This document shows, piece by piece, positions 49,768 through 62,147 of a DNA stretch of 64,000 nucleotides (the first letter of the stretch is position 1; every line of letters begins with the position of its first letter). A model generated the notes under the pieces. The model was given only the letters and a program-made list of their open reading frames with translations, made no database searches and was not told the DNA's origin. The stretch covers positions 434,001-498,000 of the forward strand of contig NZ_NHMK01000009.1 of the NCBI RefSeq assembly GCF_002198095.1, written 5' to 3'. Source of the stretch: Deinococcus indicus (GTDB lineage: Bacteria > Deinococcota > Deinococci > Deinococcales > Deinococcaceae). The translations under genes were made by a program, and so were the position numbers.

Positions 49768-50006
49768 CAGCCCAGCAGCGTCAGCAGGCCTGCCGCGCCG
49801 CCCGCCACGGTCACTGTGACGAGCGCGACCATGCCCAGGCAGCCCAGGCACCCGCCGCGCCGCTGCCGGTAGTGCCCGCGCCGCCCGTAGTGGGCGCGGC
49901 CCCCGCTGAAGCTGCTGCGGCTGTGACGCCCGCCAAGCAGGCCACCCAGCCCCCCACCCCGTCCGCTGCGACTGAACGAAAACGACCCGCCGGAGAATCC
50001 ACTCAT
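49767..50006 (-). CDS. Small Gly/Ser/Arg-rich protein with C-terminal membrane helix
   Basis: A 79-residue protein: MSGFSGGSFSFSRSGRGGG followed by Gly/Arg/Ser-rich low complexity, then RRGGCLGCLGMVALVTVTVAGGAAGLLTLL as a single C-terminal membrane anchor with CxxC before it. ATG 50004-50006. Overlaps the phosphotransferase start. No family recognised; may be coupled to that gene. Confidence 0.6.
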   Translation of the reverse strand: MSGFSGGSFSFSRSGRGGGLGGLLGGRHSRSSFSGGRAHYGRRGHYRQRRGGCLGCLGMVALVTVTVAGGAAGLLTLLG

Positions 50007-50133
50007 GCCCCCGGTACGCGCCCGCGCCCCGCCGGGTTTCCGGGATTGAACCCGGTTCAGGCAGGCCATCCCAGGCCCGGTCAGTCATGAGTCAGGTACT
50101 CACGGCACTCCCACGCGTATGATGGGCGCCATC

Positions 50134-51468
<1,335 letters not shown>

Positions 51469-51633
51469 CCTGAATCTGATGGGCGTGGGGGCCGCAGTGG
51501 GGGGATGAGTGCCCCCGGCGGCCCCCACGCAGCTCATGAACGCCCGCAGTAATCATGGAAGGCAAGGGCGGTCCCGGACCGGGCGCCGCTCACCCCCGTC
51601 CCCACGCCCCACCCACCACCGGAGGTTCCTGCC

Positions 51634-52143
51634 ATGTCCACCCTGATCCGCACCACCCTGCTCGGCGCCGCTGCCCTCGGCACGCTCGCCGGTGCCGCCG
51701 CCACCACCCCCAGCCCCCTGACCCTGACGGCCGCGACCATGGTCGTCACCCAGGAAACCCGCGACGGCAAGAAAGTCGAGGTCCTGACCGACGCGAACAA
51801 GACCCAGGTCGTGCCCGGCAGCGTCCTGTCCCTCCGGCAGACCTTCAGGAACGTCAGCAAAGGCCCCCTGAACAGCATCGCCCTGAACATGAAAGTCGAC
51901 CCGGCCACCACCTTCCAGCAGGCGAGCTGCACGGTGGCCGGCGTCACCACGCAGTACAGCATCGACGGCAAGACCTTCGCCGCCGCGCCCCTCATGAAGA
52001 CCGTGACCGTCACCGAGAACGGCAAGACCGTGCAGAAGAAGGTCGAGGTCAAACCCAGCGAGTACACCGCTGTCCGCTGGAACATCGCCCGCCTGACCGC
52101 CGGGCAGGAAGGCACCTGCGCCATCCGCGCGACCGTCAAGTAA
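51634..52143 (+). CDS. Secreted protein, DUF11-like repeat domain
   Basis: A 169-residue exported protein: signal peptide about 1-22 (TLLGAAALGTLAGAAA), then one beta-sandwich resembling the DUF11/conserved-repeat domain (VVPGSVLSLRQTFRNVSKGPLNSIALNMKVDPATTF), seen in surface proteins. SD GGAGG before the ATG. Monocistronic. Function unknown. Confidence 0.75.
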   Translation: MSTLIRTTLLGAAALGTLAGAAATTPSPLTLTAATMVVTQETRDGKKVEVLTDANKTQVVPGSVLSLRQTFRNVSKGPLNSIALNMKVDPATTFQQASCTVAGVTTQYSIDGKTFAAAPLMKTVTVTENGKTVQKKVEVKPSEYTAVRWNIARLTAGQEGTCAIRATVK

Positions 52144-52183
52144 ACGCTCAACCCAGCAGGACGGCCTGAGTCAGAGCATTCTC

Positions 52184-52340
52184 AGGCGGACTCCGATTGA
52201 AAGTGCTGCAAAGTCCTTTCAATCCGAGCGGATGCGACTCGTAGAGCTGCCCCGCAGAGGAGGAGAAAAACGGGTTCCGGGCGTGGAGCGGGCAGATCGG
52301 TGGTGTTCCGATCTGTCGGCGAAACAGACGGAATCCGTAT
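52184..52340 (+). repeat. Dispersed ~160-bp intergenic repeat, copy 8 (covarying)
   Basis: A end at 52184, 41 bp after the upstream stop, same strand. Both hairpins differ from consensus yet stay paired: GAAAGTGCT/AGTCCTTTC in the first and CAGATCGG/CCGATCTG in the second. It is followed by an intrinsic terminator. Confidence 0.92.
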
Positions 52341-52346
52341 CAGGCG

Positions 52347-52383
52347 GGCGGCGACTCCCGAGGATGGGAGTCGCCGCCTTTTT
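52347..52383 (+). terminator. Intrinsic terminator after repeat copy 8
   Basis: Perfect 13-bp stem GGCGGCGACTCCC / GGGAGTCGCCGCC with loop GAGGAT, followed by TTTTT (52379-52383). Confidence 0.93.
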
Positions 52384-52405
52384 CGTGGCCCGGCGGCGGC
52401 AGGCA

Positions 52406-52450
52406 ACGCGAAACCCCGCCTCACCGCTGGGGTGGGACGGGGTTTCGCGT
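52406..52450 (-). terminator. Terminator of rpsT
   Basis: Perfect 13-bp stem ACGCGAAACCCCG / CGGGGTTTCGCGT, just past the rpsT stop on the minus strand. Confidence 0.8.
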
Positions 52451-52460
52451 GCCTGGGGGC

Positions 52461-52741
<281 letters not shown>

Positions 52742-52957
52742 GATTTCTCCTTTTCTCCCGCCGCCGGTCTGGCGGTGCGGGGCGGTTCCCACGCGGGGGA
52801 ACGCGAGCGTCCGGACGCGGTACTTCGCGGTGCTTCCGGCGCACCGGACCTGCGCGCCACGCTGGGCGAGCGGGTCCGGGCTGCCACCCGCGCGGGGTGG
52901 GCAACCTCGTGACTATACCTGCCTTTGCGGGCCGTGGCAAGCGGCATACTGGCAGGC

Positions 52958-53551
52958 ATGACCGGACGATACAGACCCGGACGCCGCCCGGCCCGCCCGC
53001 CCGGCGCAGACCCGCAGGACACGCCGCCCGCCCGGCCCGCGCGGGAACGCACCCCGCAGGAGCAGCGCGACGCCCTGATCGGCTACGCCTTCCGGGCGCT
53101 GGGCCAGCGGGCGCTGACGCAGGCCGAACTGCGCGCCAAACTGGAGAAACGCAGCGACGACCCGGACCTGATCGCGGCCGTGCTGGCCCGCGTGCAGGAA
53201 CTCGGCTATCAGGACGACACGCAGGTCGCGCGGGCCGAGGGCGCGCGGCGCGGCGTGGGCAGCCTGCGCGTCCGTCAGACCCTCCAGCGCCGGGGCCTGA
53301 CCGACGACCTGATCCGCGAGACCGTGGACGCCCGCGACCCCGACGCGGAGGCGCAGGTCGTGCGTGAACTGCTCGCGCGCCGCTGGTCGTCCTTCGCCCG
53401 CAAACGCGACCCGCAGGCCAGCGCCTTCTCGTTCCTGGCGCGGCGCGGCTTCACCGGGAACGTCATCTGGCCCGCCATCCGCGAACACGTCGCCGGCCTG
53501 CCGGAAGGGGAGGACATGGACGGCAGCCCGGAAGACTGGGACGCGGAATGA
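52958..53551 (+). CDS. recX: Regulatory protein RecX
   Basis: Inhibitor of RecA filament formation. 197 residues of tandem three-helix repeats: [55 protein letters not shown] and a third repeat ending [21 protein letters not shown] 52958, 7 nt after CATACT; an upstream GTG (52925) lacks support. recA is not adjacent in this window. Confidence 0.93.
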   Translation: MTGRYRPGRRPARPPGADPQDTPPARPARERTPQEQRDALIGYAFRALGQRALTQAELRAKLEKRSDDPDLIAAVLARVQELGYQDDTQVARAEGARRGVGSLRVRQTLQRRGLTDDLIRETVDARDPDAEAQVVRELLARRWSSFARKRDPQASAFSFLARRGFTGNVIWPAIREHVAGLPEGEDMDGSPEDWDAE

Positions 53552-53566
53552 CGCGCCCCGCCGCGC

Positions 53567-53595
53567 TTGACACCCCGCAGGGCGCCGCGTAGACT
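53567..53595 (+). promoter_or_regulatory. tRNA-Pro promoter
   Basis: -35 TTGACA (53567-53572, perfect), 17-bp spacer, -10 TAGACT (53590-53595). tRNA begins 37 bp downstream. Confidence 0.85.
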
Positions 53596-53632
53596 ACCCC
53601 CTGCCCAGCAACAGCCGGGCGGTGGTCGGGTT

Positions 53633-53709
<77 letters not shown>

Positions 53710-53714
53710 TCACC

Positions 53715-53752
53715 AGAAGGGCCCTCCCGTTATCCTGCGGGGGGGCCCTTCT
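53715..53752 (+). terminator. Terminator of the tRNA-Pro gene
   Basis: Stem AGAAGGGCCCTCCCG / CGGGGGGGCCCTTCT with loop TTATCCTG, one mismatch. Confidence 0.85.
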
Positions 53753-53809
53753 GCTGCCCGCCCCCGCCCCCTTCGCCCCCCGCCCGAGCCCGGAGACGAC
53801 CCAGACCCC

Positions 53810-54514
53810 ATGCGCGTGTACGCCATCGCCGACCTGCACCTCGCCACCGTCACCCCGAAACCCATGACGGTCTTCGGACCGAACTGGGCCGGGCACCCGC
53901 AGGCCATCTTCGACCAATGGCAGGACCTCGTCCGCCCGCAGGACCTCGTGCTGCTGCCCGGCGACCTGTCCTGGGCCATGCGCCTCCCGGACGCCATGAC
54001 CGACCTCGCGCCCGTCGCGGCGCTGCCCGGCACCAAGGTCCTGCTGCGCGGCAACCACGACTACTGGTGGCCGACCGCCGGGAAACTCCGCGCGGCGCTG
54101 CCTCCCGGCATGCTGGCCGTCGTGAACGACGCCGTGCGCGTGGAGAACGTCGTCGTGTGCGGCTCGCGCGGCTGGCTCACGCCCGGTCACGACCCCCTGA
54201 GTGACGACGACACCCGCCTCCTGACCCGCGAGGCCGAACGCCTGAGCCTCAGCGTGAAGGCCGCCCGCGCCCTGCGGCAACCCGGCGACCACCTGATCCT
54301 GATGCTGCACTACCCGCCCGCCACGCCCCCGTACCCCGCCAACCCCATCACCCGCGTCATCGACGACGCCCGCCCCGACATGATCGTGTACGGGCACCTG
54401 CACGGCGTGCCGGTGGAACGCAGCATGCGGCACGTCGGCGGCGTGCCCGCGCACCTCGTGGCGGCCGACGGGCTGAAATTCAGGCCCAGACTGCTGCTCG
54501 ACACCGGCGACTGA
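53810..54514 (+). CDS. Metallophosphoesterase (calcineurin-like)
   Basis: A 234-residue binuclear-metal phosphoesterase: DLHL (metal), GDLSWA, GNHDYWW, HYPP and GHLHG motifs in order. Related to YkuE/predicted phosphohydrolases of unknown substrate. ATG 53810 is chosen as start of the domain ([11 protein letters not shown]). Its TGA stop abuts a dispersed repeat. Confidence 0.9.
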   Translation: MRVYAIADLHLATVTPKPMTVFGPNWAGHPQAIFDQWQDLVRPQDLVLLPGDLSWAMRLPDAMTDLAPVAALPGTKVLLRGNHDYWWPTAGKLRAALPPGMLAVVNDAVRVENVVVCGSRGWLTPGHDPLSDDDTRLLTREAERLSLSVKAARALRQPGDHLILMLHYPPATPPYPANPITRVIDDARPDMIVYGHLHGVPVERSMRHVGGVPAHLVAADGLKFRPRLLLDTGD

Positions 54515-54692
54515 TACGGATTCCGTTTGTTTCGCCAACAATCCGGAACTTCACCGGATTGCCGGCCCCACGTCCGGAACCCGTCTTGCTCCCACTCGCT
54601 TCGCTCGGATTGAACGGGCTTTGCAGCCCGTTCAATTGGAGTCCGCATCATACGGACTGCCGTTTGTTTCGCCGGCAATCCGGAACCCGTAT
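54514..54692. repeat. Dispersed intergenic repeat, copy 9 (54514-54648) plus partial copy (54650-54692)
   Basis: The short-form copy abuts the metallophosphoesterase TGA with its B end (the only one in that orientation) and has both hairpins paired. A 43-bp B-end fragment follows 1 bp later and runs into the TAA stop of the LuxR gene on the minus strand, so the pair fills the whole space between two convergent stops. Confidence 0.88.
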
Positions 54693-55306
54693 TACACGCT
54701 GACCAGTCCCAGGGAGATGCCGCGCGCGACCGCTCCGGCGCGGCTCTGCACGCCCAGCTTGGAGTACAGGGCCTGCACGTGAAACTTGACGGTGCTCTCG
54801 GAGACGCCCAGGTCGCGGGCGGCGCGTTTGTTGCTCAGACCCTCGGCCAGCAGGGCCAGCACGTCGCGTTCGCGGGGCGTGAGGGTCACGTCACCGGGAG
54901 CGCCTGCCGGGTCGTCCTCGTGAAGGTCGTCGGCGGGTGCTTCCGGCGCGGGCGAGGGCAGCAGCGCGGGCGGCAGCACGGCCAGTCCCGCAGCGGCGCC
55001 CAGCACCCCGGCCAGCAGTTCGGCGGGCGTGGCGTCGGCACCCAGCGCCGCCCAGCCGCCGGCACTCAAGTCCGGCAGCAGCGCGGCCCACACGCCCGAG
55101 CCCAGCGCCACCAGGGCCGGGTGGCCGCCCAGGGCATCCGGGTCGGCCAGCCACGCGTCGTCCACGATCAGCACGTCGGCCTCACCAGCCGGAGGGCCGT
55201 GCAGGCCGCTGGCCGCCAGGATCGCCTGCACGCCCGCCGCGAGCACCGCCGAGGCGACCGCCACCTGCACGGTCGGCAGGCCCGGCGCGGCAGGCGGGAC
55301 GGTCAT
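54692..55306 (-). CDS. LuxR/NarL family regulator with degenerate receiver-like domain
   Basis: A 204-residue regulator. The C-terminal HTH ([45 protein letters not shown], about 142-186) is a clear NarL/LuxR domain. The N-terminal ~125 residues look like a degraded response-regulator receiver ([10 protein letters not shown] keeps Asp pair, but the phospho-site and Lys are not obvious). An acidic linker joins them. ATG 55304-55306 lies 5 nt after TAGGAT, leaderless. Followed by repeat DNA at the stop. Confidence 0.85.
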   Translation of the reverse strand: MTVPPAAPGLPTVQVAVASAVLAAGVQAILAASGLHGPPAGEADVLIVDDAWLADPDALGGHPALVALGSGVWAALLPDLSAGGWAALGADATPAELLAGVLGAAAGLAVLPPALLPSPAPEAPADDLHEDDPAGAPGDVTLTPRERDVLALLAEGLSNKRAARDLGVSESTVKFHVQALYSKLGVQSRAGAVARGISLGLVSV

Positions 55307-55332
55307 GCCTGATCCTACCCGCACGGCGCCGT

Positions 55333-56415
55333 TCAGCGTTCCCCGACCGGTACCGGCAGGTCCTGCTCCTGCCCGCCGCGCAGGACGCGCAGCGTCACGG
55401 TCTGCCCGGCCTGATCCCGCACCCGCTCCAGCAGTTCCCGCGGGTGCCGGACCGGAGCGCCGTCCAGCGCCAGCAGCACGTCCCCGACCAGCACGCCCGC
55501 CTGCGCTGCCGGGCCGTCCGCGTCCACCTGCACGACCGTCAGTCCCACGCGGCCACCCTGGGCCCACCCGCCCGGTTGCCACCCGCCTGCGCCCCACGGG
55601 CCACGCGGTCCCCTGGGGCCGCCACGCCCACGACCGCCCTCATGACCGCCTTCCCGCCCCGGCCCGCCCCGGTGCCCGCGCTCCCAGGGCCCACGACCCC
55701 ACGGACCACGCTCCCACGGACCACGGGGCCCGCGCGCCGCCCCGTTCCCAGCCACCCCGGACTCGGCGACCCCGGACTCGGCCGCTCCGGACATGGCCTG
55801 CGTGTCCGGGAAGTGAACGGGCTGCGCGGACAGGCCCAGGTACCCGCGCGGCACGCGGCCCTGCGAGTCCAGCAGCGCCGCGACCCGCAGCGCCCGCCCG
55901 GCCGGGACGGCCAGCAGTTCGCTGCGCCGCACGCCCGCATTCAGGACGCCCGCCAGACCGCCGCTGGCATCCAGCAGCGCGCCCCCACTCGACGCCGGGA
56001 ACGGCGCGGCCCCGCTGGGCAGCCAGCCCTGCCCCGGCCCCTGCTGCGGCACATCCCGCCCGTACAGACCCAGCGCCGCCTGCACGCCATGCGGTGGGCG
56101 ACCCACCGCCAGCAGCAGTTCGCCCACCCGCACGGGTGCGCCCACGGTCAGGGCCGGGAGATTCAGGCCCGGCACGCGCAGCAGCGCCAGATCCGTCGCC
56201 GGGTCACGCCCGGCCACCACCGCGCCCCAGCGGACCCCGCCGGCCGCCACGACCGTCACGTCATCGGCGGGCAGTACGTGCGCCGCCGTCAGGATCAGGC
56301 CGTCACCGACCACCGTGCCACTGACCGGCCGGGCCGCCCGGACCTGCACCACGCTCTGCGACGCGCCCTCGACCATGTCCGCCATTGCTGTTGAAAGTTC
56401 AGATAGATTCGTCAT
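55333..56415 (-). CDS. HtrA/DegP-like trypsin-PDZ protein with low-complexity insert
   Basis: A 360-residue serine protease-like protein: trypsin fold residues ~15-200 with His in LTAAHVLP, Asp in [10 protein letters not shown] and Ser in [11 protein letters not shown] (GNSGGP variant). The C-terminal PDZ ([11 protein letters not shown]...[26 protein letters not shown]) is split by a ~65-residue Gly/Pro/Arg/Trp-rich insert of GPW(E/G)RGPW-type repeats (about 215-280). No signal peptide or membrane helix is seen. ATG 56413-56415. Ends 26 bp before the LuxR start, possibly same operon. Confidence 0.83.
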   Translation of the reverse strand: MTNLSELSTAMADMVEGASQSVVQVRAARPVSGTVVGDGLILTAAHVLPADDVTVVAAGGVRWGAVVAGRDPATDLALLRVPGLNLPALTVGAPVRVGELLLAVGRPPHGVQAALGLYGRDVPQQGPGQGWLPSGAAPFPASSGGALLDASGGLAGVLNAGVRRSELLAVPAGRALRVAALLDSQGRVPRGYLGLSAQPVHFPDTQAMSGAAESGVAESGVAGNGAARGPRGPWERGPWGRGPWERGHRGGPGREGGHEGGRGRGGPRGPRGPWGAGGWQPGGWAQGGRVGLTVVQVDADGPAAQAGVLVGDVLLALDGAPVRHPRELLERVRDQAGQTVTLRVLRGGQEQDLPVPVGER

Positions 56416-56530
56416 GCCCACATGGTGATCCCCGCGCCCCGCCGGTACGCCCGGCAAACGGACAGGGCCTCACCCTGGCCGGATGGAGGGGGCGGCGGGA
56501 CGGCGCGGCGCGGGGCGCTATCCTGCCGTC

Positions 56531-56911
56531 ATGTCACAGACGCTGTCCGTGGTGCCCGGCGAGTACGCCGTCTCGCAGCTTCCCGCCGGAAGCGCCGCGC
56601 CCACCTGGGCGTTCACGGGCGACCTGTGGTGCGTCATGAGTGTCCGCGACGAACTGTCCGTCGTGTGCCCCGCCGCGAACGTCCCGCCCGGCGTGACCAC
56701 GCAGCGCGGCTGGGCGGCCCTGAAACTGCACGGCCCGTTCGCGTTCACCCTGACCGGCATTCTCGCCAGTGTCCTGGATCCCCTGCGGGACGCCGGCGTG
56801 GGCATCTTCGCGCTGTCCACCTTCAACACGGACTACGTGCTGGTGGCGCAGGCCGACCTGCCCCGCGCCGCCCACGCCCTGCGGGCCGCCGGACACACAC
56901 TGCTGGACTGA
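56531..56911 (+). CDS. ACT domain-containing protein (CASTOR/POLLUX type)
   Basis: A 126-residue protein of two ACT-like modules: SVVPGEYAVSQLPAG then WAALKLHGPFAFTLTGILASVLDPLRDAGVGIFALSTFNTDYVLV, the latter typical of ACT_7/ACT domain proteins that bind amino acids. ATG lies 6 nt after TATCCT (56519-56524), leaderless. The TGA stop abuts a dispersed repeat. Confidence 0.87.
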   Translation: MSQTLSVVPGEYAVSQLPAGSAAPTWAFTGDLWCVMSVRDELSVVCPAANVPPGVTTQRGWAALKLHGPFAFTLTGILASVLDPLRDAGVGIFALSTFNTDYVLVAQADLPRAAHALRAAGHTLLD

Positions 56912-57070
56912 TACGGACTCCGATTGAATGGGCTGCAAAGCCCGCCCGGTCCGAGCGGATGCGACTCGCAGAGCTGCCCCGCAGAGTGGGAGAGAAACGC
57001 CCCTCCGGACGTGGAGTCGGCAGGGGCGGTGAAGTTCCGGATTGTTGGCGAAACAAACGGCAGTCCGTAT
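56911..57070 (+). repeat. Dispersed ~160-bp intergenic repeat, copy 10
   Basis: Full-length; A end starts at the last base of the ACT gene TGA (TGATACGGACTCC). Sense with that gene. Inner stem kept, outer arm GCCCGGTCC variant, second hairpin lost. Confidence 0.93.
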
Positions 57071-57091
57071 GAGGCCGTGGGCAGGGCGACC

Positions 57092-57147
57092 CACTGTCTG
57101 CCTGCCGCTGTCTGCCTGTCACTGTCTGCTCGTCACTGCCTACTCTC
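57092..57147. repeat. 14-bp imperfect tandem repeat x4 over the GNAT stop codon
   Basis: CACTGTCTGCCTGC, CGCTGTCTGCCTGT, CACTGTCTGCTCGT, CACTGCCTACTCTC in succession; the last unit holds the TAG stop (57140-57142) of the GNAT gene. Confidence 0.8.
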
Positions 57148-57673
57148 CGATCAGCGCCGGGTTCAGGATCACGTAGCGCGTGACGGCCACCACCTCGCCC
57201 GCATACGGTTCAGGGTCGGCGTGCCCGTCGTCGCGCATGTTCAGGCGGCGCATCAGGGCGTGCGAGCGGGCGTTCGGGGCGTGGACCAGGGCCGTCACGC
57301 GCGGCAGGCCCGCCTCCCACGCCAGGGTCAGCAGGTCCCGGCACGCCCTGAACGCCACCCCGCGCCCCCACCACGCCCGGTCCCCGAGGGCGATGCCCAG
57401 TTCCGCGCCGCCCGGCCCGATGCGGCCCAGGTCCGCGTACCCGATCAGTTCGTCGTTCGCCGTGACTCCCCAGCGGCGGAACGTCGGGTCGTTCCCCGCG
57501 ATGATCGCCTGCCAGTGCCGCCGCACCACCCGCGCCGACAGGCCGGGCGTCCAGTCGGCCGCGCGGCAGAACACCGGGTCCGCCGCCCAGCGCACCGCCG
57601 CCGCCTCGTCACCGGGGCGCAGGGGGCGCAGGGCGACCGTCAAGGGGTCGGGTGCCAGCGGGTCGGGGGTCAT
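57140..57673 (-). CDS. GNAT family N-acetyltransferase
   Basis: A 177-residue RimJ/RimL-like acetyltransferase: [19 protein letters not shown] start, acetyl-CoA motif [26 protein letters not shown] and [17 protein letters not shown]. Substrate (ribosomal protein, amino acid or drug) unknown. ATG 57671-57673 overlaps the nitronate monooxygenase stop (ATGA). Stop lies in a tandem repeat. Confidence 0.9.
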   Translation of the reverse strand: MTPDPLAPDPLTVALRPLRPGDEAAAVRWAADPVFCRAADWTPGLSARVVRRHWQAIIAGNDPTFRRWGVTANDELIGYADLGRIGPGGAELGIALGDRAWWGRGVAFRACRDLLTLAWEAGLPRVTALVHAPNARSHALMRRLNMRDDGHADPEPYAGEVVAVTRYVILNPALIGE

Positions 57674-58692
57674 GGGGTCAGGTCCGCCACGATCTGCGCG
57701 GCGCCTGCGGTGCGGGCCTGCCGGTAGCCTTCCCCCGCCCAGAGGCTCAGCAGGTCCGCGTGGCCGGCCTGCGCGCCTGCCGTGCGCAGGGAGCGGGTCA
57801 GGGCGTTCTGATGTGGGAAGGGGAGGGGAGAGTGGACGCCGCCGGTCAGGGTGGTCTGCAGGCCCCGCGCCGCGCGCCCCGAGTACGCGCGGGTCAGGAC
57901 GGTGTCGCGCGTGCCCTCCAGAAGTGCGTGCCGGTAGGGCGCGGGGGTGCCCGCCTCGTCGGCCAGCAGGAACGCCGTGCCACACGCGGCCAGCGCCGCC
58001 CTGGCCTGCAGCGCGGCCCTCACGTCCCCGGCGGTCATCAGGCCGCCCGCCGCGACGACCGGGAGGCCCGTGTCCTGCGCGACCTGCCGCGTGAGGGTCA
58101 GGGTGTCGGCCAGGGCGTCCTCCTGCCAGCCGCCCCGGTGTCCGCCGGCCGCGCCGCCCTGCACGGTCACGGCGTCCACGCCGTCCTGCGCCAGCTGCCG
58201 CGCCTCCCGGAGGCTGGTGGCCGTGCCGACGACCAGCACGCCCGCCGCGTGCAGCGCGCCCAGCGCGGCGGGTGGCAGGCGACCGAAGGTGAAGGAGAAC
58301 ACGGCTGGCGGGTCGCTCAGGACGGCGTTCAGCTGCGCGCCGAAGTCCTCCTGCACCTGCGGCGGCAGGGTGGGGGGCGGCAGGCGCAGCGCCGCGTGAA
58401 AGGGCGCGAGTTCCTCGCAGGCCACCTCGACCTCTGCCGGGGTCACGGGCGGCAGGGGCTGAGGCGCGAACAGGTTCACCGCGAACGGCCGGTCCGTCCT
58501 GGCGCGCACGGCGGCCATTGCCGCGCTGATCTGCGTGGGCGTCAGGTACGCCGCGCCCAGGCTGCCCAGCCCGCCGGCCTCCGACACGGCGGCGGCCAGT
58601 GTGGGTGTCCCGGTGCCGCCCGCCATCGGGGCCAGCATCAGCGGGAGGCGCAGCGTCGCCTGAAATTCCGGCCAGGACCGCAGTGCGTTCAT
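57670..58692 (-). CDS. Nitronate monooxygenase (2-nitropropane dioxygenase-like)
   Basis: FMN enzyme oxidising alkyl nitronates. 340 residues, TIM barrel: [31 protein letters not shown] at the start, [12 protein letters not shown] (FMN/catalytic, QGxEAGGH variant), [13 protein letters not shown] and [15 protein letters not shown] 58690-58692 lies 7 nt after TACGCT (58700-58705), leaderless. Overlaps the GNAT gene. Confidence 0.93.
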   Translation of the reverse strand: MNALRSWPEFQATLRLPLMLAPMAGGTGTPTLAAAVSEAGGLGSLGAAYLTPTQISAAMAAVRARTDRPFAVNLFAPQPLPPVTPAEVEVACEELAPFHAALRLPPPTLPPQVQEDFGAQLNAVLSDPPAVFSFTFGRLPPAALGALHAAGVLVVGTATSLREARQLAQDGVDAVTVQGGAAGGHRGGWQEDALADTLTLTRQVAQDTGLPVVAAGGLMTAGDVRAALQARAALAACGTAFLLADEAGTPAPYRHALLEGTRDTVLTRAYSGRAARGLQTTLTGGVHSPLPFPHQNALTRSLRTAGAQAGHADLLSLWAGEGYRQARTAGAAQIVADLTP

Positions 58693-58699
58693 GCCGCTC

Positions 58700-58709
58700 A
58701 GCGTAGCCT
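58700..58709. promoter_or_regulatory. Overlapping divergent -10 boxes
   Basis: AGCGTAGCCT: TACGCT on the minus strand (58700-58705) and TAGCCT on the plus strand (58704-58709) share TA. They sit 7 and 6 nt from the two start codons in a 23-bp intergenic gap, so both genes appear leaderless from one interlocked core. Confidence 0.6.
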
Positions 58710-58715
58710 GCGCGG

Positions 58716-59648
58716 GTGGGGTTCACGCATCCGTTCCGGGCGTTCACGCCGTTTCGCCGCGCGGCCTACCAGGGAGCGCCCGCGCCGCGCCGTCAGTTCC
58801 TGCCGCGCGAGTTCATCGCGCCGCTGCTGGACGGCGCCGCTGCCCGCCTTCCGCTGCTGGACGCGCCGGACCTGCCGTGGGCGCTGGCCGGGCGGGTGCA
58901 TGACCCGGCGTTCCTGGCCCGCTGGCGCGAGGGGCAGGTCACCCGCGCCGAGGAACGCGCCCTGGGCTTCCCGTGGAGTCCGGCGCTGGTCGAGCGGGGC
59001 CTGGGCAGTTGCGGCGCGACCCTGGCCGCCACCCGCGACGCCCTGAGCGTGGGCCTGGGCGTGAACCTGGGAGGCGGCACCCACCACGCGTATGCCGGTC
59101 ACGCCGAGGGCTTCTCGTTCCTGAACGACGTGGCGATCGGCACCCGCTGGCTGCTGGACACCGCGCAGGCAGGCCGCATCCTGATCCTGGACCTGGACGT
59201 CCACCAGGGAAACGGCACGGCCGCCATCTTCGCCCACGAGCCGCGCGTGCTGACCGTCAGCGTGCACGCGCAGAACAACTACCCCTTCCGCAAGGAGGTC
59301 AGCGACCTGGACGTCCCCCTGCCCGACGGCACCGGGGACGCCGCGTACCTGCGCGCCCTGGACCGCGTGGTGGCGCCCGCCGTGGCGGCCTTCGCGCCGG
59401 ACTTCGTGTACTACCTGGCGGGCGCGGACGTGCTGGAGGGAGATCAGCTGGGCAAGCTGGCCCTCAGCCCGGCCGGGGTGCGCCGCCGCGACGACCGGGT
59501 GCTGCGCTGGGCGGCCCGCGCGGGGCTGCCCACCGTGACCGTCATGGCCGGCGGGTACAACCGCGACCCGCACGCCCTGATCGCCGCGCGCCTGGGCACC
59601 CTGGACGCCGCGCTGAGCGCCTTCGCGCCTGCCGTAGCGGGCGGGTGA
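58716..59648 (+). CDS. Histone deacetylase family zinc hydrolase (paralogue 2)
   Basis: A 310-residue paralogue of the product at 831-1766. Motifs: [48 protein letters not shown] and VMAGGYN, all metal and relay residues present. Starts GTG 58716 right after TAGCCT (leaderless). Divergent from nitronate monooxygenase. The two paralogues differ mainly in the N-terminal 40 residues and the linker after the first His motif. Confidence 0.9.
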   Translation: MGFTHPFRAFTPFRRAAYQGAPAPRRQFLPREFIAPLLDGAAARLPLLDAPDLPWALAGRVHDPAFLARWREGQVTRAEERALGFPWSPALVERGLGSCGATLAATRDALSVGLGVNLGGGTHHAYAGHAEGFSFLNDVAIGTRWLLDTAQAGRILILDLDVHQGNGTAAIFAHEPRVLTVSVHAQNNYPFRKEVSDLDVPLPDGTGDAAYLRALDRVVAPAVAAFAPDFVYYLAGADVLEGDQLGKLALSPAGVRRRDDRVLRWAARAGLPTVTVMAGGYNRDPHALIAARLGTLDAALSAFAPAVAGG

Positions 59649-59679
59649 CGCGGCGCGCGTGGGGCGGTATCATGCGGGA

Positions 59680-59706
59680 ATGACCGTTCTCCTCACGCCA
59701 CCCTAG
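59680..59706 (+). CDS. Candidate 8-codon leaderless ORF upstream of prfC
   Basis: ATG ACC GTT ... TAG encoding MTVLLTPP, 6 nt after -10 TATCAT (59668-59673) which has -35 GTGACG (59645-59650) at 17-bp spacing. It lies ~285 bp before the release factor 3 gene and ends with UAG, an RF1 stop. Could be a leader peptide, a decoy, or chance. Confidence 0.35.
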   Translation: MTVLLTPP

Positions 59707-59991
59707 TCAGACGTGCCGGTTCGGCTGTCCGGAGCCTGAAGGGCCGACGGCCCGCCGAACTGGCGCAGTGAGTGAGTTTCTCGGAGCAGTTGGGAGAATG
59801 GACGCGTCGGGTCCCCTGACCAGACGCCCTGATACCGGAATCCGGCCAGATGCTCCAGCAAGGGTCGGGAAGCGGTGTGCCCGCCGCGTTTCGCGTTCGC
59901 CGCACCCCGCCTTCAGGACCATTCTCCACCGTGACCTTCCCACCGTTTTCCCGCTTCGGGCCGCGACCGTTCCAGGCCCGCAGGAGTTCCC
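59707..59991 (+). other. Long 5' region of prfC
   Basis: 285 bp with no gene. Rich in short palindromes (e.g. GGGCCGACGGCCC at 59738-59750) but no recognised riboswitch. prfC has its own SD (CAGGAG). Confidence 0.45.
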
Positions 59992-61590
<1,599 letters not shown>

Positions 61591-61624
61591 TGAATGGTTG
61601 AAAGTGACCGGTTGGTAGTAAGAA

Positions 61625-61681
61625 GTTGAAAGTCGCTGGTTGATGGACGCGAAAACCGTCCATCAACCAGCGACTTTCAAC
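61625..61681. terminator. 24-bp perfect hairpin between prfC and c-di-AMP receptor gene
   Basis: Arms 61625-61648 and 61658-61681 are exact reverse complements (GTTGAAAGTC... / ...GACTTTCAAC), loop GCGAAAACC. It separates two convergent genes. Flanking sequence repeats fragments of the arms (GGTTGAAAGT at 61597, CCATCAACC at 61681). Longest perfect stem in the window. Confidence 0.85.
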
Positions 61682-61694
61682 CATCAACCTGCCA

Positions 61695-62024
<330 letters not shown>

Positions 62025-62041
62025 ACCCCCGAGGATACCAA

Positions 62042-62072
62042 ACGCCCCGCAGCGTGACCGTCAGCGGGGCGT
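62042..62072 (-). terminator. Terminator upstream of the c-di-AMP receptor gene
   Basis: 9-bp stem ACGCCCCGC / GCGGGGCGT followed on the minus strand by TTT. Isolates the receptor gene from the winged-helix gene; a second hairpin GAGGGCCGG/CCGGCCCTC lies at 62101-62136. Confidence 0.6.
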
Positions 62073-62147
62073 CACGGACCGCGCGCCACCGGACACGGCA
62101 GAGGGCCGGCCCTCCCGCGTGGGAAGACCGGCCCTCAGGTCCGGGTC

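Noticed and set aside
57092..57147. Possible CRISPR-like array
   Set aside because: Units are contiguous 14-mers with no spacers; no cas genes in the window. No CRISPR array was seen anywhere.
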